This document shows, piece by piece, positions 1-10,032 of a stretch of 64,000 nt of DNA. Position numbers and translations under genes: made by a program. The notes below the pieces were generated by a model that did no database searches, was not told where the DNA came from, and saw nothing but the letters and a program-made list of their open reading frames with translations. Positions within the stretch are counted from its first letter, which is position 1; the number at the start of each line of letters is the position of its first letter. This stretch comes from Trochalopteron elliotii (taxonomy: Eukaryota; Chordata; Aves; Passeriformes; Leiothrichidae), in NCBI GenBank assembly GCA_024734555.1, contig JANPWX010000080.1, positions 768,263 to 832,262 of the forward strand, read 5' to 3'.

Positions 1-341
1 AGTATGCATCTCCTTCTTCCTGAGTGTCTAATTTACAATGAGAGAGTTGTTCAGTGGCTTCTACCACATCTGCATCCTCAGTTTTAGGGCTGGCATGAAC
101 TTTCTGAGCATGCTTCTTTTTCAGGATGCTTTTTCTGTGCAATTGCTGTGCAAAATTGGCTGAACTTGACTGACTTCCTGGTAGGACAGAAGAAATAAAT
201 CCTTGTTCAGTATCAGTACTGCTGTCACTGGCTGTGTCATGAGAACCAGATTCACATGGATCTGAAGATATCCTAGGATTTTCAATGTCAGATGCTTTAA
301 TTACTTCATCACGTAGTTTCACCTCTTCTCCAGACTGTCCA
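1..341 (-). CDS. RPAP2: RPAP2 exon 8 (5' part; runs off the left edge)
   Basis: The exon opens after tattgtag at 342 and stays open to base 1 (113 codons visible). It encodes GQSGEEVKL at the start, a Ser/Asp-rich stretch ending in [11 protein letters not shown], then [14 protein letters not shown] and an acidic tail. This is the low-complexity linker after the zinc domain; in human it is also one long exon. Confidence 0.9.
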
Positions 342-3300
342 CTACAATAGAAAACACAAGTCATCAGGGAAATAAGAAATGGCTTTTACCTGCAATAGCT
401 TTTCATTCTCCTGCAAGAATGACAAACAAAGCATTTCCCCCCTTATAGCAGAAGTGTAATTTTTTACTTTAAGAATACTAAGTGCTCTTCTAAAAGTCTT
501 CTTGAACTCTAAGAGTTATAATATTCTACAGTCAAAATGACAAGTATGGAGACTATTTAGAAAAGTGAGTTCTCAGCTGATTATTGGTAGTTAGGAAAGA
601 ACAGTATAAACAAGATATTATTAAGGACAGCAGAACAGAGTCAGACTTAGCATCATGAAGAGTACAATTTTAAAATGAAGACAGGCAAGCTAACTTATGT
701 AGGAACATAGTACCTTTAAATCAGGGGGACAGCTGAGCTGTTTCAGCATATGTAAGTTTGCCACCTAATGGCAACACGACGCAAAAGAAAACAAACAGAA
801 AGCTGCACAACACACAGCGAGATGACAGAGTAGTGCAATTTCATTTTGGCTGATATAGGTCTTTTAGATTAAGAAGCACAGAAGCTGTCATCACATATAA
901 TTGGCACAATTTTCTTTATAAAGAATAGACGGCATAAAATATTCAAAGTACAAACAGTGCATTTGTTTCAGATTTCAACAGGCTCAATTAGGACACACAA
1001 TCCAAGAGCAGCTGTACACTAAATCATACAGATCAAATATGCTGGGTTAGAATCACAAAAAACCCTCAACGTTTGCACAGGTTCTAGTAAGGTCTTTTTT
1101 ATAACACAACAAATCAAAGATTCCCTTTTCATCTGCTATGATGCTAAAATTTCTAGCTACAGGTGCATCTAACAAAGAAAAAATTGTTCACTGTACCTCC
1201 GTCCCTCCTTCAGCAGCTCTATGTCTGGTGGTCTGGAAAAAGAAAATAGAATGAACATTTTCCTGTAAACTCTATTCTCTTGAAATACACATAAATACAA
1301 AAATAGTTGAGTCTGGAAGGGACATGTGAGGATCTTCTAGTCCAACACCCCCTGCTCAAAGCAAGGCTAGCAAGAGCAGGTTTGTGCACATGCTCAGGGA
1401 GTGTGACTCGTGTGTCTGCAGTACAACACTGTTACAGTGAACAGAATTTAACCCAGTCACCAAGTCACACACAGACTTGTCAGAAAGGACCTCTGCAAGG
1501 CTCTAGTCTGATCTCCTGCTTGAAATGCAACTGTCATCAGTACTAGATTAGGTCAGCCACAGACTCATGAAATTTAAATCTTGAAAACCTCCAAAGATGG
1601 AGATTTCAAAACATTGCTGAGTACCCTGTTTCTTTCCACCATAACCTTAGTACAATATTTTTCCAAATGCCCAACCTGAACTGTTCATGTGATTATCTGT
1701 GCCCATCAACCAAGAACAGTTTGGCTCAGTAATCTAACTTTTTTCAACTAGTTGTACACTGCTTTCAGATCACCCTTTGGTCTCTTCTTCAAACAAGTTA
1801 ACATGCCAAGATCCTCACAGACCATAAGGTTCCTACAGTAAAGACAATCCTGGGCTATTTATAGCAAAATGTTCCAATTAATGTAAAAATGTGAATATTC
1901 AGGGTATTTTTTACTTATCTTAAACTTTACTTTGTTAAAAAATAGGCTATGAAATTATATTTTAAGAAAATGATTTTCAAAGGTTTCCAGAAACTAAAAA
2001 TATTACTAAACAAATTCTGACGAGTTTGTTTCCAAAGCTCTACTTGAAATTAATTTACTTCAATTCAGTTATGAGGCAGCATCACAGTCCTATTCCTCTT
2101 ATCCAACACCAAATGTTAAAAATCTCATGTATCCTATGACTGAAAGAAAACCTTTTAAACAGGCACTAAATGCAAGTCAGTGCACTAACACCTTTCAGTA
2201 TGCAAAAGACCTTGCAGGAAAGCTGCACCACTCACATCAATAAACTGAGTCTGGAAACATCTCAGGAAGATGGTAACATAGAGAGATTTAAATTATTAGG
2301 TTCATATAACTCTTCTTTGGAGTTTTAAGTGAAGGTTGTAATCTTTTCAGAGAGTCTGCTGTGTCAGTGTGTATTGGTGTGTGCACATGTATGTCGTGCA
2401 GGGGTGTAGCCAGCCAAGAACTATCTGGGAGTTTGTTGGTTTGTTTGTTGAAAATACTGCCTCCCCACCACTACCCAGAATAAATAATTAACTGTATCAG
2501 GCATAACAGAACTATACACTTTTGATGTAAAGAGTAAGGGAGATTTTAGAAATACTTTTCTTAAAGACAGCAAAGCAATACCTCAAAAGCACTGGTAAAC
2601 CTAAATTTTTAATGAAGAATCTAGTCTTACCTACTAGAATACCTCAGATCTGATGAAGCTGCTCTATAAAGCTCTTGTCTCATTGATCATGCATTTCATA
2701 TGACACACATAACTGCAGCTAATTTCTTTTGTTGAAAACCAGGAGACTATGAGAAGCAGTGTCTTGGAGAATGAAAGCTGAGTAAATTTGCTGAGCATTC
2801 TCTATGCAAGTCTTTATTGTTCAACAGTGACACCCATTGGCTCCACTGATTATTTGCAAGGCTGTGTTTCCTAAGCTGGGAACATGGACTGCACACACTG
2901 TTCCAAAATGTGCATTGCATGAAGAACAAGAAATGAGCAATGAGAAATTCAGATGGGATAAACAACCTCTTTATGTTATACACTGCTTTCAGATGCAAGC
3001 ATTCACTGTTTAAGCTTAAGATCAATGTCAAGTGCTGTGCTAAAATTAGAAAATCTCTTGTAACAGAGTAAGATTATTTCATCCTGTACATGATATGGTT
3101 TGTAAAAATTCAATCCTAGTCAGTCCATTTTAAAGTTAACAGGAGTTCACTATTATTTCTGATTAGTCTGCCCTCTAAATTAACATGGTCACATCTGCTA
3201 AGCAGATGTGAGTAGTACTGAACCACGTCAATTACTGTAATCCATACAGCTACAACACTTTTAAAACAAACACTATGCTAAGCTAATGTGTTAACCTGTG

Positions 3301-6300
3301 CTTCAGCCTAATCATTCTAATGTGCTGCAGCTACTTAATTACCACTGCAGATGCACAGAGAGAATATTCTCAAAAGGTGCAATGAATGTATAAGATTATA
3401 CTTACTTTTCTTCTTCTCTCATCCACACTGGACTTTTGGAAATCTGAGCTTCAAAATATTTAGATGCTCTATAGCAAAAGTTGCTGCAAAAGCACTGGCA
3501 ATGAGAGAAAGCAAGAAAACACAGCTAAGGCCAACTTTAATACATAGAAAGGTACAAAACTAATTGCTTTTAATGCCTGTAAAATTAAGTACCAATACAT
3601 GTTTCTTTAGAAGCCTACGGCCAGGTTTTAGTTCACCTGAGAAACCAAACATATCGAATAGGTCTATCCCATTCTGCACAAGCCATATTTAGCTGCTTCT
3701 TTCTTCCCCATTTTTCTGCTTTCTGCACTTTTATTACACACTGAAAAGCAAAGCAGTGTTGGACTCTATATAACAATAAATTTAAAAAACCCCAACAAAC
3801 CAAACAGTTCAAAGAGCAACCCATAACCCAACATGCTGTTCATACAGTTTGGAAGGCATACAATAAAATTCAGATGTTTAATAATGAAAATTTTGGTTAG
3901 CAACAGAACCTGGTATTTTGCAATACTTGGAACAGCACTTAAAAATCTGCAGCATCTTTGAAAAATTGATTTGCAAACTTGCATCACAAGGGAAGAAGAC
4001 AAAGCATCCCACTTCTTGTTGGAGTCTTGCCTGATTGCTCAAGAAAGCAATTCCTAAAATTTTGTGTATCTCAGAGTTTTTATCAGAGGAAAGGAATGCA
4101 TAATAATGACACTGAAGAAATTTGTTCTGTAACTGGAAACATTTATCTTCTAATTTAGTGTCTAAGCACCTGTAGGTGACTGTGTATCCTGTGAACTGGC
4201 AAAGATGACTTTTAAGCAACCATGTGTGAATATGCTTCCAGAAAGAAACATTTTGTGAAAAGTTAGGTTTTATGTTGAAAACTCCTCAAAAAAGAAACCT
4301 AAATATTCCCCAAAAAAGAACACTAAGGAATATAAAAGATGTAACTTGTACTACATTACTGCAAACTTCAGTGATTGAAAAGGATGTGCACTTTGACCCG
4401 ACTAAAACTCACCGATTATGCTGGAGCAAAATAAAGAACACTTCTTCACAAATGCCTTTAACAGATCAGCTGTGCCACATTCAAACAGCTATCCAAGTAA
4501 AACTTTCCATATTATGTTAAACTTAAAAACACATGTATTTTGTCTCACCAAATTATCATCTAGGAAGTGAAATTTCATGTTCAGTTTGTGAAAATTATTT
4601 TCATAAGAACCCCAAACATATTTGCCTCTGAATGAAGCCACTATATGAATGCTGTTACAAAATGCATTTCTGATGTTGCCATTAGACACATCCTAGAAAT
4701 ACACTTGTTACCATACCTTTCTTTCAGTGATATCATAAACTCTGTTCGTTTTTGTTGAAATTCTGTACTTCTGCTTTGGCACCTAAAACAACATACTTTC
4801 ATCAGCAAGACTGTCAGTTCCATCATGGCTACAGAGAAAACTTCACTCTTAATTCACATATTTGGGTATGTGCAATATATTCTATTTAACTGAATTGCAT
4901 ACAACCACCTCTTTGCTCAATTCTTCTGATGCTGCACCTTCTCAGTAAAAGGTAGCTCCATAGCTGTAAGAAAAGCAGTGCTGAACAAAAAGCAATGGAG
5001 CTACCATGGCAGAAGCTTTTCTCATGTATAAGTGCTGTGCAATTAGACAGGTCCTTCCTTAATCCAGATCTGTTTATATGTGTGTGAGACTGTATTGTCA
5101 GACCCCCACCACTACCCAAACAAACCCAGAGGAACTTATGTAAACTGCAGCAGTTCTGAAATGAACATCTGTGCAAATATATGAAATCCAAACCAGTAAA
5201 TTGTTTTGTATTTGACTAGATTGTTTTCAGGTAAATCACGTGTAGCACTGGTATTACATCACAGGTTATCTAACTGACCTCTGAGTTCTGCTTAAGCTCT
5301 CCTGCATCACACCTTAACACGAGTGACTCATCCTGACACAGCTGACATACATTTTCATAGCAGATATATATGCCTTCACATACTAATATCCCTGCATTGT
5401 ATTGTTTTTTCATTTCAGTCCTTCTCATAGACATCTGTTTCTACATTGACAGAAGAACAAGATTTCAAAGTTTTTTCATTCACAAAGGAAGGCCAGGAAG
5501 CCACAACTCATTCATCTTTATCACTGTCCAAACAAATGCACAGATTGTGATTCTGATCATACAGGAACTGATTCTGTCATACAATAACTGCTGTCTACTG
5601 ATCAAATTGTACCTTTCACTTCAGAAAGATTATACTGAAATGGAATTATATAATGCCTGGCTCGTTACTTGACAGTAATCTGTGATTAATATTCTAAGTT
5701 TAAAATTAAAGAAGAAATGCATGAGAATAAAAATTGTGAAAAGATTCCTTTGATAACAGCATTAAGGAAAAGCAACTTACATTTTCCAGTTTGTTCTGAC
5801 ATAGAGGATAACCACACAGTTTGATGATAGACCGTTCATCAACAACATCTTTATAGTGAGATGGAGTAATACATTTTCCCTAAAATGACACGAAAATAGT
5901 TCAACAACAGATACTGGAAAACTTGCCAGTTTTTTTACTCAAAACATCTCTTAAGCATATAAATATCTTAAAATTTGTAACAGTTTTCAATTAAGTTTAA
6001 TAAACAACATTGAGAACCTACACAGTAGAAAAGGTAAAAGGGTAAACAGAGAAGGAAAACAGACGTGGGCATTTATTTTGCACATGTAGAAGACTTTTGT
6101 AATTTTGCCTCTAGTGTGGCACCCATTTCTGTAATTTCCTCTCTTCATGTGTTTTGTTCACCTATTAATCAACCTATTTACAACCTTAAGAAGAGTAATC
6201 CTCATACCATTCTAGCAAAACTCTGCTGCCAGATAACTGGTGCATTATAGAGACTTTGTCTAAATTTACAGATGGTATGATGCAAACCTAAATTTTTACA

Positions 6301-7458
6301 ACTCATCTGTGAGTCCAGAACCACAGAGGTATGAACAAAGGCTGTGATAAAAGAGTGAGGACTCATTAATGTACACAGTCCTGCAAAACTAGGGCATGTT
6401 TTCACTGCATAACCCTTAAAATAAGGAAATTATTTTCAGAGGCGGTACAAGAAAGAATCAATGGTTTTGCTATTTTAAAGTGTAGCAAATTGTTTTAAAA
6501 ACTTTAGGAAAAAAGTACCACACTAAGATACAAAAACTTGCAACACCTACGCAGTTCAGAAGGAACTCTTCAGTAATGTCCTCTTCCAGGAGCTGTTCAA
6601 CAATAGACAATGCTTTTTTCTCACATTCAATCTTCTTTCTCAGTGCAGCCTCCAGAGCTGCTTTCCTGTAACAGAACAGACACTGAATGATAGAGGGCAG
6701 ATTTCCATAAACCATTTTCCAATTGTATTTTTAATCTTTTTTTCTGAAATACAGCTTAGACTTTTCTGCATCACACCATGCTGGTCAAACAAAGCAACAA
6801 GTACCTGGACTAGTAACTCTGTTATAACTACAGAGGCTTATGTATTTTATAGTGGTTAGCTTTATTAGCAAAAAAAGTATTTACTCTTACTGCATTGCAA
6901 CGCACTCCCCAAATTTTCTTGCAAGAGGGAAGTCCAGAACTGGTTGGACAAAGAACCTGGGACAACTTATGGAGTGTTGTCAGAAAAAGAGGAACTGTGT
7001 AAGACAGGAAGAATGGGAAGAAAAAAAGAACTAGGACATAAGTGAGTGTGAGGTTACAAAGTAAAGGAAGGAATAAAATAAATGTCACTTCTTAAGTGTT
7101 TTTTTATGTAAATAATTATAAATGGCAGCCATGTAAAGAAGTAAGATAGCAAAAAGCAAGTACTACAGACTAAGGAAATACAGTTTTGGATGTCAGATTA
7201 CAAACTTTTAGTATAATACACAATGCTGAGATGTGCATGCTGTTAGAAGTTAAACAGCATCACTCCAATCTACATGATGTTGATGCTGGTGATTTACTGA
7301 AGTTAGTTGTGGTACTCTGAGAAAGCAAAGCCTCTGCAACGCAGAGAATGCAATTTCAAAGTGAGGCAAAACAACACAAATATCAACACATACTGTTCCT
7401 CAGAAATCATACCTTTGAGCAGCATCTTCATTTTGCTGAGCACCTGAATGCTTATTTC
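1..7458 (-). CDS. RPAP2: RPAP2, RNA polymerase II-associated protein 2 (partial: exons 2-8)
   Basis: RPAP2 (yeast Rtr1 family) binds RNA polymerase II, takes part in its assembly and nuclear import, and is reported as a CTD Ser5 phosphatase. Seven exons can be chained on the minus strand with GT-AG borders and matching phases: 7413-7458, 6551-6665, 5781-5879, 4717-4782, 3406-3494, 1197-1232 and 1-341 (open at the left edge), about 264 residues. Recognisable order: the helix [19 protein letters not shown], then the Rtr1 zinc domain with CGYPLC (C-x4-C) in exon 4 and CSNFC (C-x3-C) in exon 6, matching the family's Cys-rich metal site, then an acidic, Ser-rich linker in exon 8. The start codon is not visible; exon 1 is probably in the gap at 7925-8282. 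The C-terminal half lies off the left edge. Identity rests on close similarity to remembered human RPAP2 through every exon. Confidence 0.93.
1197..1232 (-). CDS. RPAP2: RPAP2 exon 7 (36-nt microexon)
   Basis: A 36-nt exon between ttccag and gtacag, encoding [11 protein letters not shown], equivalent to the human segment HPDFQLLKE. Phases fit exactly: it completes AA|A from exon 6 and passes AG|T to exon 8. It lies only about 70 nt from a CR1 fragment. Confidence 0.85.
1305..1390 (-). mobile_element. CR1 LINE 3' fragment
   Basis: The plus strand reads tctggaagggacatgtgagg, then tccaacaccccctgctc, the reverse complement of a CR1 3' tail. It sits in the RPAP2 intron just upstream of the 36-nt exon 7. 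It is a short, diverged remnant. Confidence 0.7.
1479..1850 (-). mobile_element. Old CR1 LINE fragment
   Basis: A second, more diverged CR1 tail in the same orientation begins with cagaaaggacctctgcaagg and continues through gaaaacctccaaagatggag, the usual CR1 phrase for 'sentence, thinly spaced, gapped'. The right border is approximate. Confidence 0.55.
3189..3211. repeat. Perfect 10-bp inverted repeat containing two E-boxes
   Basis: TCACATCTGC, a TAA spacer, then GCAGATGTGA: a perfect 10-bp palindrome with a 3-nt centre. Each arm holds a CANNTG E-box (CATCTG and CAGATG). It lies in the RPAP2 intron between exons 6 and 7. No function can be assigned from sequence alone. Confidence 0.8.
3406..3494 (-). 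CDS. RPAP2: RPAP2 exon 6 (second Cys pair)
   Basis: An 89-nt exon between ttgccag and gtaagt. It encodes [20 protein letters not shown] and then [14 protein letters not shown] is the second metal-binding pair. A second AG lies 11 nt further in (ttttgcag), but using it would remove a conserved Cys and shift the frame, so the upstream acceptor is chosen. Confidence 0.9.
4717..4782 (-). CDS. RPAP2: RPAP2 exon 5
   Basis: A 66-nt, phase-0 exon between ttttag and gtatgg. It encodes [19 protein letters not shown], the beta-strand segment between the two Cys pairs of the zinc domain. Confidence 0.93.
5781..5879 (-). CDS. RPAP2: RPAP2 exon 4 (Rtr1 zinc domain, first Cys pair)
   Basis: A 99-nt, phase-0 exon between attttag and gtaagt. 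It encodes [19 protein letters not shown] followed by CGYPLC, the first C-x4-C pair of the RPAP2/Rtr1 metal-binding domain. Confidence 0.93.
6551..6665 (-). CDS. RPAP2: RPAP2 exon 3
   Basis: A 115-nt exon between ttacag and gtaggt, encoding the N-terminal helix [19 protein letters not shown] and then [10 protein letters not shown]. It ends in phase 0. Highly similar to human RPAP2. Confidence 0.92.
7413..7458 (-). CDS. RPAP2: RPAP2 exon 2
   Basis: A 46-nt exon between ttctag and gtatga, encoding [14 protein letters not shown]. It enters with two bases of a split codon and leaves with AG of an Arg codon completed by exon 3. Confidence 0.8.
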
Positions 7459-7924
7459 CTAGAAATTAAATATTCAAATATAGAAATTAGTCTACTTTCT
7501 TAACAGCAGAAAATGCTGGAACCCGGAAAATATTAAAACCTCTAAACTGTAAGCACAATCAAGATAATTGCTTCGTAACTTGCTGGCTGTGATTTCAGTA
7601 AGCTGGTATTCAGCAACCAGTTAGACACACTTTTTAAAGTGTGAAAACAGGACAAATTCTTCTCATACTCTCATTTACCATGTTCTGAATACACAAAAAA
7701 GCTAAGGAAAAAAACAATTCTGACAATAACTTTATGGCAGCCACACCCCCGTCTCTCCAGCCCAGCTTTACCCCGGCACCCACTGCCGTCCCCTCAGCTG
7801 CCCCACGGCAGGGTTTTGCCCCGGGCCAAGTCCAACGCGGGCACCCTCACACAGAGCCGCTACTGCCGCCCGGGACAGCGCCGTGACCCAGCTTCCCACA
7901 CGGGTGCCCCGGGCAGCTGCTCCC

Positions 7925-8282
7925 NNNNNNNNNNNNNNNNNNNNNNNNNNNNNNNNNNNNNNNNNNNNNNNNNNNNNNNNNNNNNNNNNNNNNNNNNNNN
8001 NNNNNNNNNNNNNNNNNNNNNNNNNNNNNNNNNNNNNNNNNNNNNNNNNNNNNNNNNNNNNNNNNNNNNNNNNNNNNNNNNNNNNNNNNNNNNNNNNNNN
8101 NNNNNNNNNNNNNNNNNNNNNNNNNNNNNNNNNNNNNNNNNNNNNNNNNNNNNNNNNNNNNNNNNNNNNNNNNNNNNNNNNNNNNNNNNNNNNNNNNNNN
8201 NNNNNNNNNNNNNNNNNNNNNNNNNNNNNNNNNNNNNNNNNNNNNNNNNNNNNNNNNNNNNNNNNNNNNNNNNNNNNNNNNN
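7925..8282. other. Assembly gap (358 Ns)
   Basis: An unbroken run of N inside the GC-rich divergent promoter. RPAP2 exon 1 with its start codon is the most likely missing content, since neither flank shows a convincing RPAP2 N-terminus ending in the needed phase-1 donor. Confidence 0.99.
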
Positions 8283-8379
8283 CCTGTAACACACCAGCGG
8301 CGCGCTACCCAATCGTGGCTGCCCCGTCCCGGCCGCCATCATCGCCATCACCGCCGCTCCGCCCGCCGACCTCTCACCC

Positions 8380-8452
8380 GGGGCGGAGCCGCGGCCGTGG
8401 CGGGGCTGGGAGAGGCGGCAGCGCGGCGCTGGGGGGTTCGTGCGGTGCTGAG
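8380..8452 (+). other. GLMN: Probable GLMN non-coding exon 1 (5' UTR)
   Basis: GC-rich sequence ending in GGTGCTGAG followed by the strong donor gtgagg at 8453. The first GLMN coding exon begins at a splice acceptor (about 9974), so an upstream leader exon is required and this is the best candidate. The transcription start is a guess. Confidence 0.45.
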
Positions 8453-9993
8453 GTGAGGTGGTGTTGTGCCCTTATGGTTTTTAATTCAGCCGTGTGTTAC
8501 AGGCTGAGGCTGGCAGTTTCTTAGTCCCAGTCGGGGTATTGTACCCCCGGAAGGGGCTGGGGTGTGTTTATTAGGAGGGAGTTTGGTGAGTATTAATAGA
8601 ACGTTTCGTATGATTCAGATGCTGTCCACTTGCCGCTGAAAGCTCCTAAAAGATTCAGTTGAAAACCGGATTAAGTATTAAGGCCGGAGACCATCTGCGA
8701 GCTCAGCCAGCAAATCCCTGGAGCAATACGGTGGGTGCTTGCGGCGCGTTTCAAGGCTGTAAGTACATTGTGAAGTTACTGAGGGCTGAAAATGCAACAG
8801 CACTGGAGTTCCAAAGTATGGTAAATTGTTTTGGCGGGATTAGTAACATTCTGTAAAATGAAGAGCTTAAATAGTACAACGTGTGGTAAGAAAGTATGTG
8901 GTAATGACCTGGTTAAAATGACAAGCTAGAAAGGACAGGTTTCAGTGACATACAGATGTCAAAATGGGCCATAAAGAATAGAAAGTGACTTGTTTATTCT
9001 TTGAATAAAGAAGGTCACACACAGATGCCTTTTAAGCTTTTGTGAGCATCCAGATAGGTTGTTTCTCTCAGTGTTGTCCCATGTAGGTGTACTGGTGTTT
9101 GGCCAGGGTCAACCCAACCGCATTAGGTTGAACGAAAGAGGCAAGGCTGAGGACGTAGCATGGAGATGTCTGTGTTTTGATGAATAGTTACCTAATTTAT
9201 CGGGTGTAAAGGTAATTGACACTCAGAGTGATCATATAACCAGGTTTAGGCCCATGGCATTACTTAAAACCATGAAGATTATGACTGTTGGTGTGATATA
9301 TCACATAGGATAACCAGGCCTGATTGTGTTTGTAATTCATGGTCCTGGCTATGTAAAACTTGGTACATACTTGACTTTACTCAAGTGTAAACCTGTATTG
9401 TTTTTAGCAAGAAAATTTTAAATTTTAATACCTAAAGGTTAAAGGGCACTGAACTGGTCCAACCTAGACACTAGAAAGAAGTAAATGAAACGGTATATGT
9501 AATCTTGACTGGACTGTTGTTATAAACTGGCATTGTGTTTGGATCAGTGCCGTCACATGCCAGATATTGGGTTAGTGTGTTCCAGTGAGGGCTGAGCAGA
9601 AGCTCCTCTGGTCAGAATAGTCACAGAAAATGTCATGGGTGTGCACACTTGGTGTGCATTGAGGCCAGACTTGCTCTGCGTTAGCTGCAGTTTTCCATGC
9701 GTGTTCCCACAGTAGTCACTGTTTCCCTGTACATAGAATGCAGGTAGTTTCCTGTCTGTAATACTGTCTCCTGCAAATATGGGGAGAAGAATAATATAGC
9801 ATACACTTCCTAAAAATGTATTTTCCCTATTTTCTAATTATGTAGTCTTAAATTTGTCTAAATTGTTCTTATTTCTCTATTAACATTTTTTGGATAATGT
9901 GATTATTTTTCAGCCTCTGTTTTAAATTTGTGTGATATAATACTGCCTTCTTTATAATAAATTTTCATGCCAGAAGAACACAGTCACACTATA

Positions 9994-10032
9994 ATGGCAG
10001 TTGATGAACTTCAAGCCATAATACAAAGATGC
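9994..10032 (+). CDS. GLMN: GLMN coding exon 1 (start codon)
   Basis: ATG at 9994 opens MAVDELQAIIQRC, which ends at donor gtaagt. An earlier in-frame ATG at 9967 (MPEEHSHTI) probably lies across or before the acceptor (cag at 9971-9973) and has no human counterpart, so the second ATG is preferred. Confidence 0.88.

Larger units (their letters stand above)
7741..8530. promoter_or_regulatory. CpG-rich divergent promoter of RPAP2 and GLMN
   Basis: Base composition changes sharply from AT-rich intron to GC- and CpG-rich sequence here, interrupted by the assembly gap. RPAP2 is transcribed leftward and GLMN rightward from this segment, as in human. A CCAAT box (8309-8313, plus strand) lies about 70-140 bp before the proposed GLMN exon 1. 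No TATA box is evident, as is usual for CpG-island promoters. Confidence 0.8.

Noticed and set aside
3878..4219. Minus-strand frame of 113 codons between RPAP2 exons 5 and 6
   Set aside because: It lies in the right strand and place, but the translation does not resemble RPAP2, and exons 5 and 6 join perfectly without it.
5370..5672. Plus-strand frame of 100 codons in an RPAP2 intron
   Set aside because: No family similarity, no codon bias, AT-rich intron; expected by chance at this length.
7768..8524. Long open frames across the N block on both strands
   Set aside because: They are open only because N codons are read as X. The sequenced ends show GC-rich composition and no similarity to the RPAP2 N-terminus or any protein I know.
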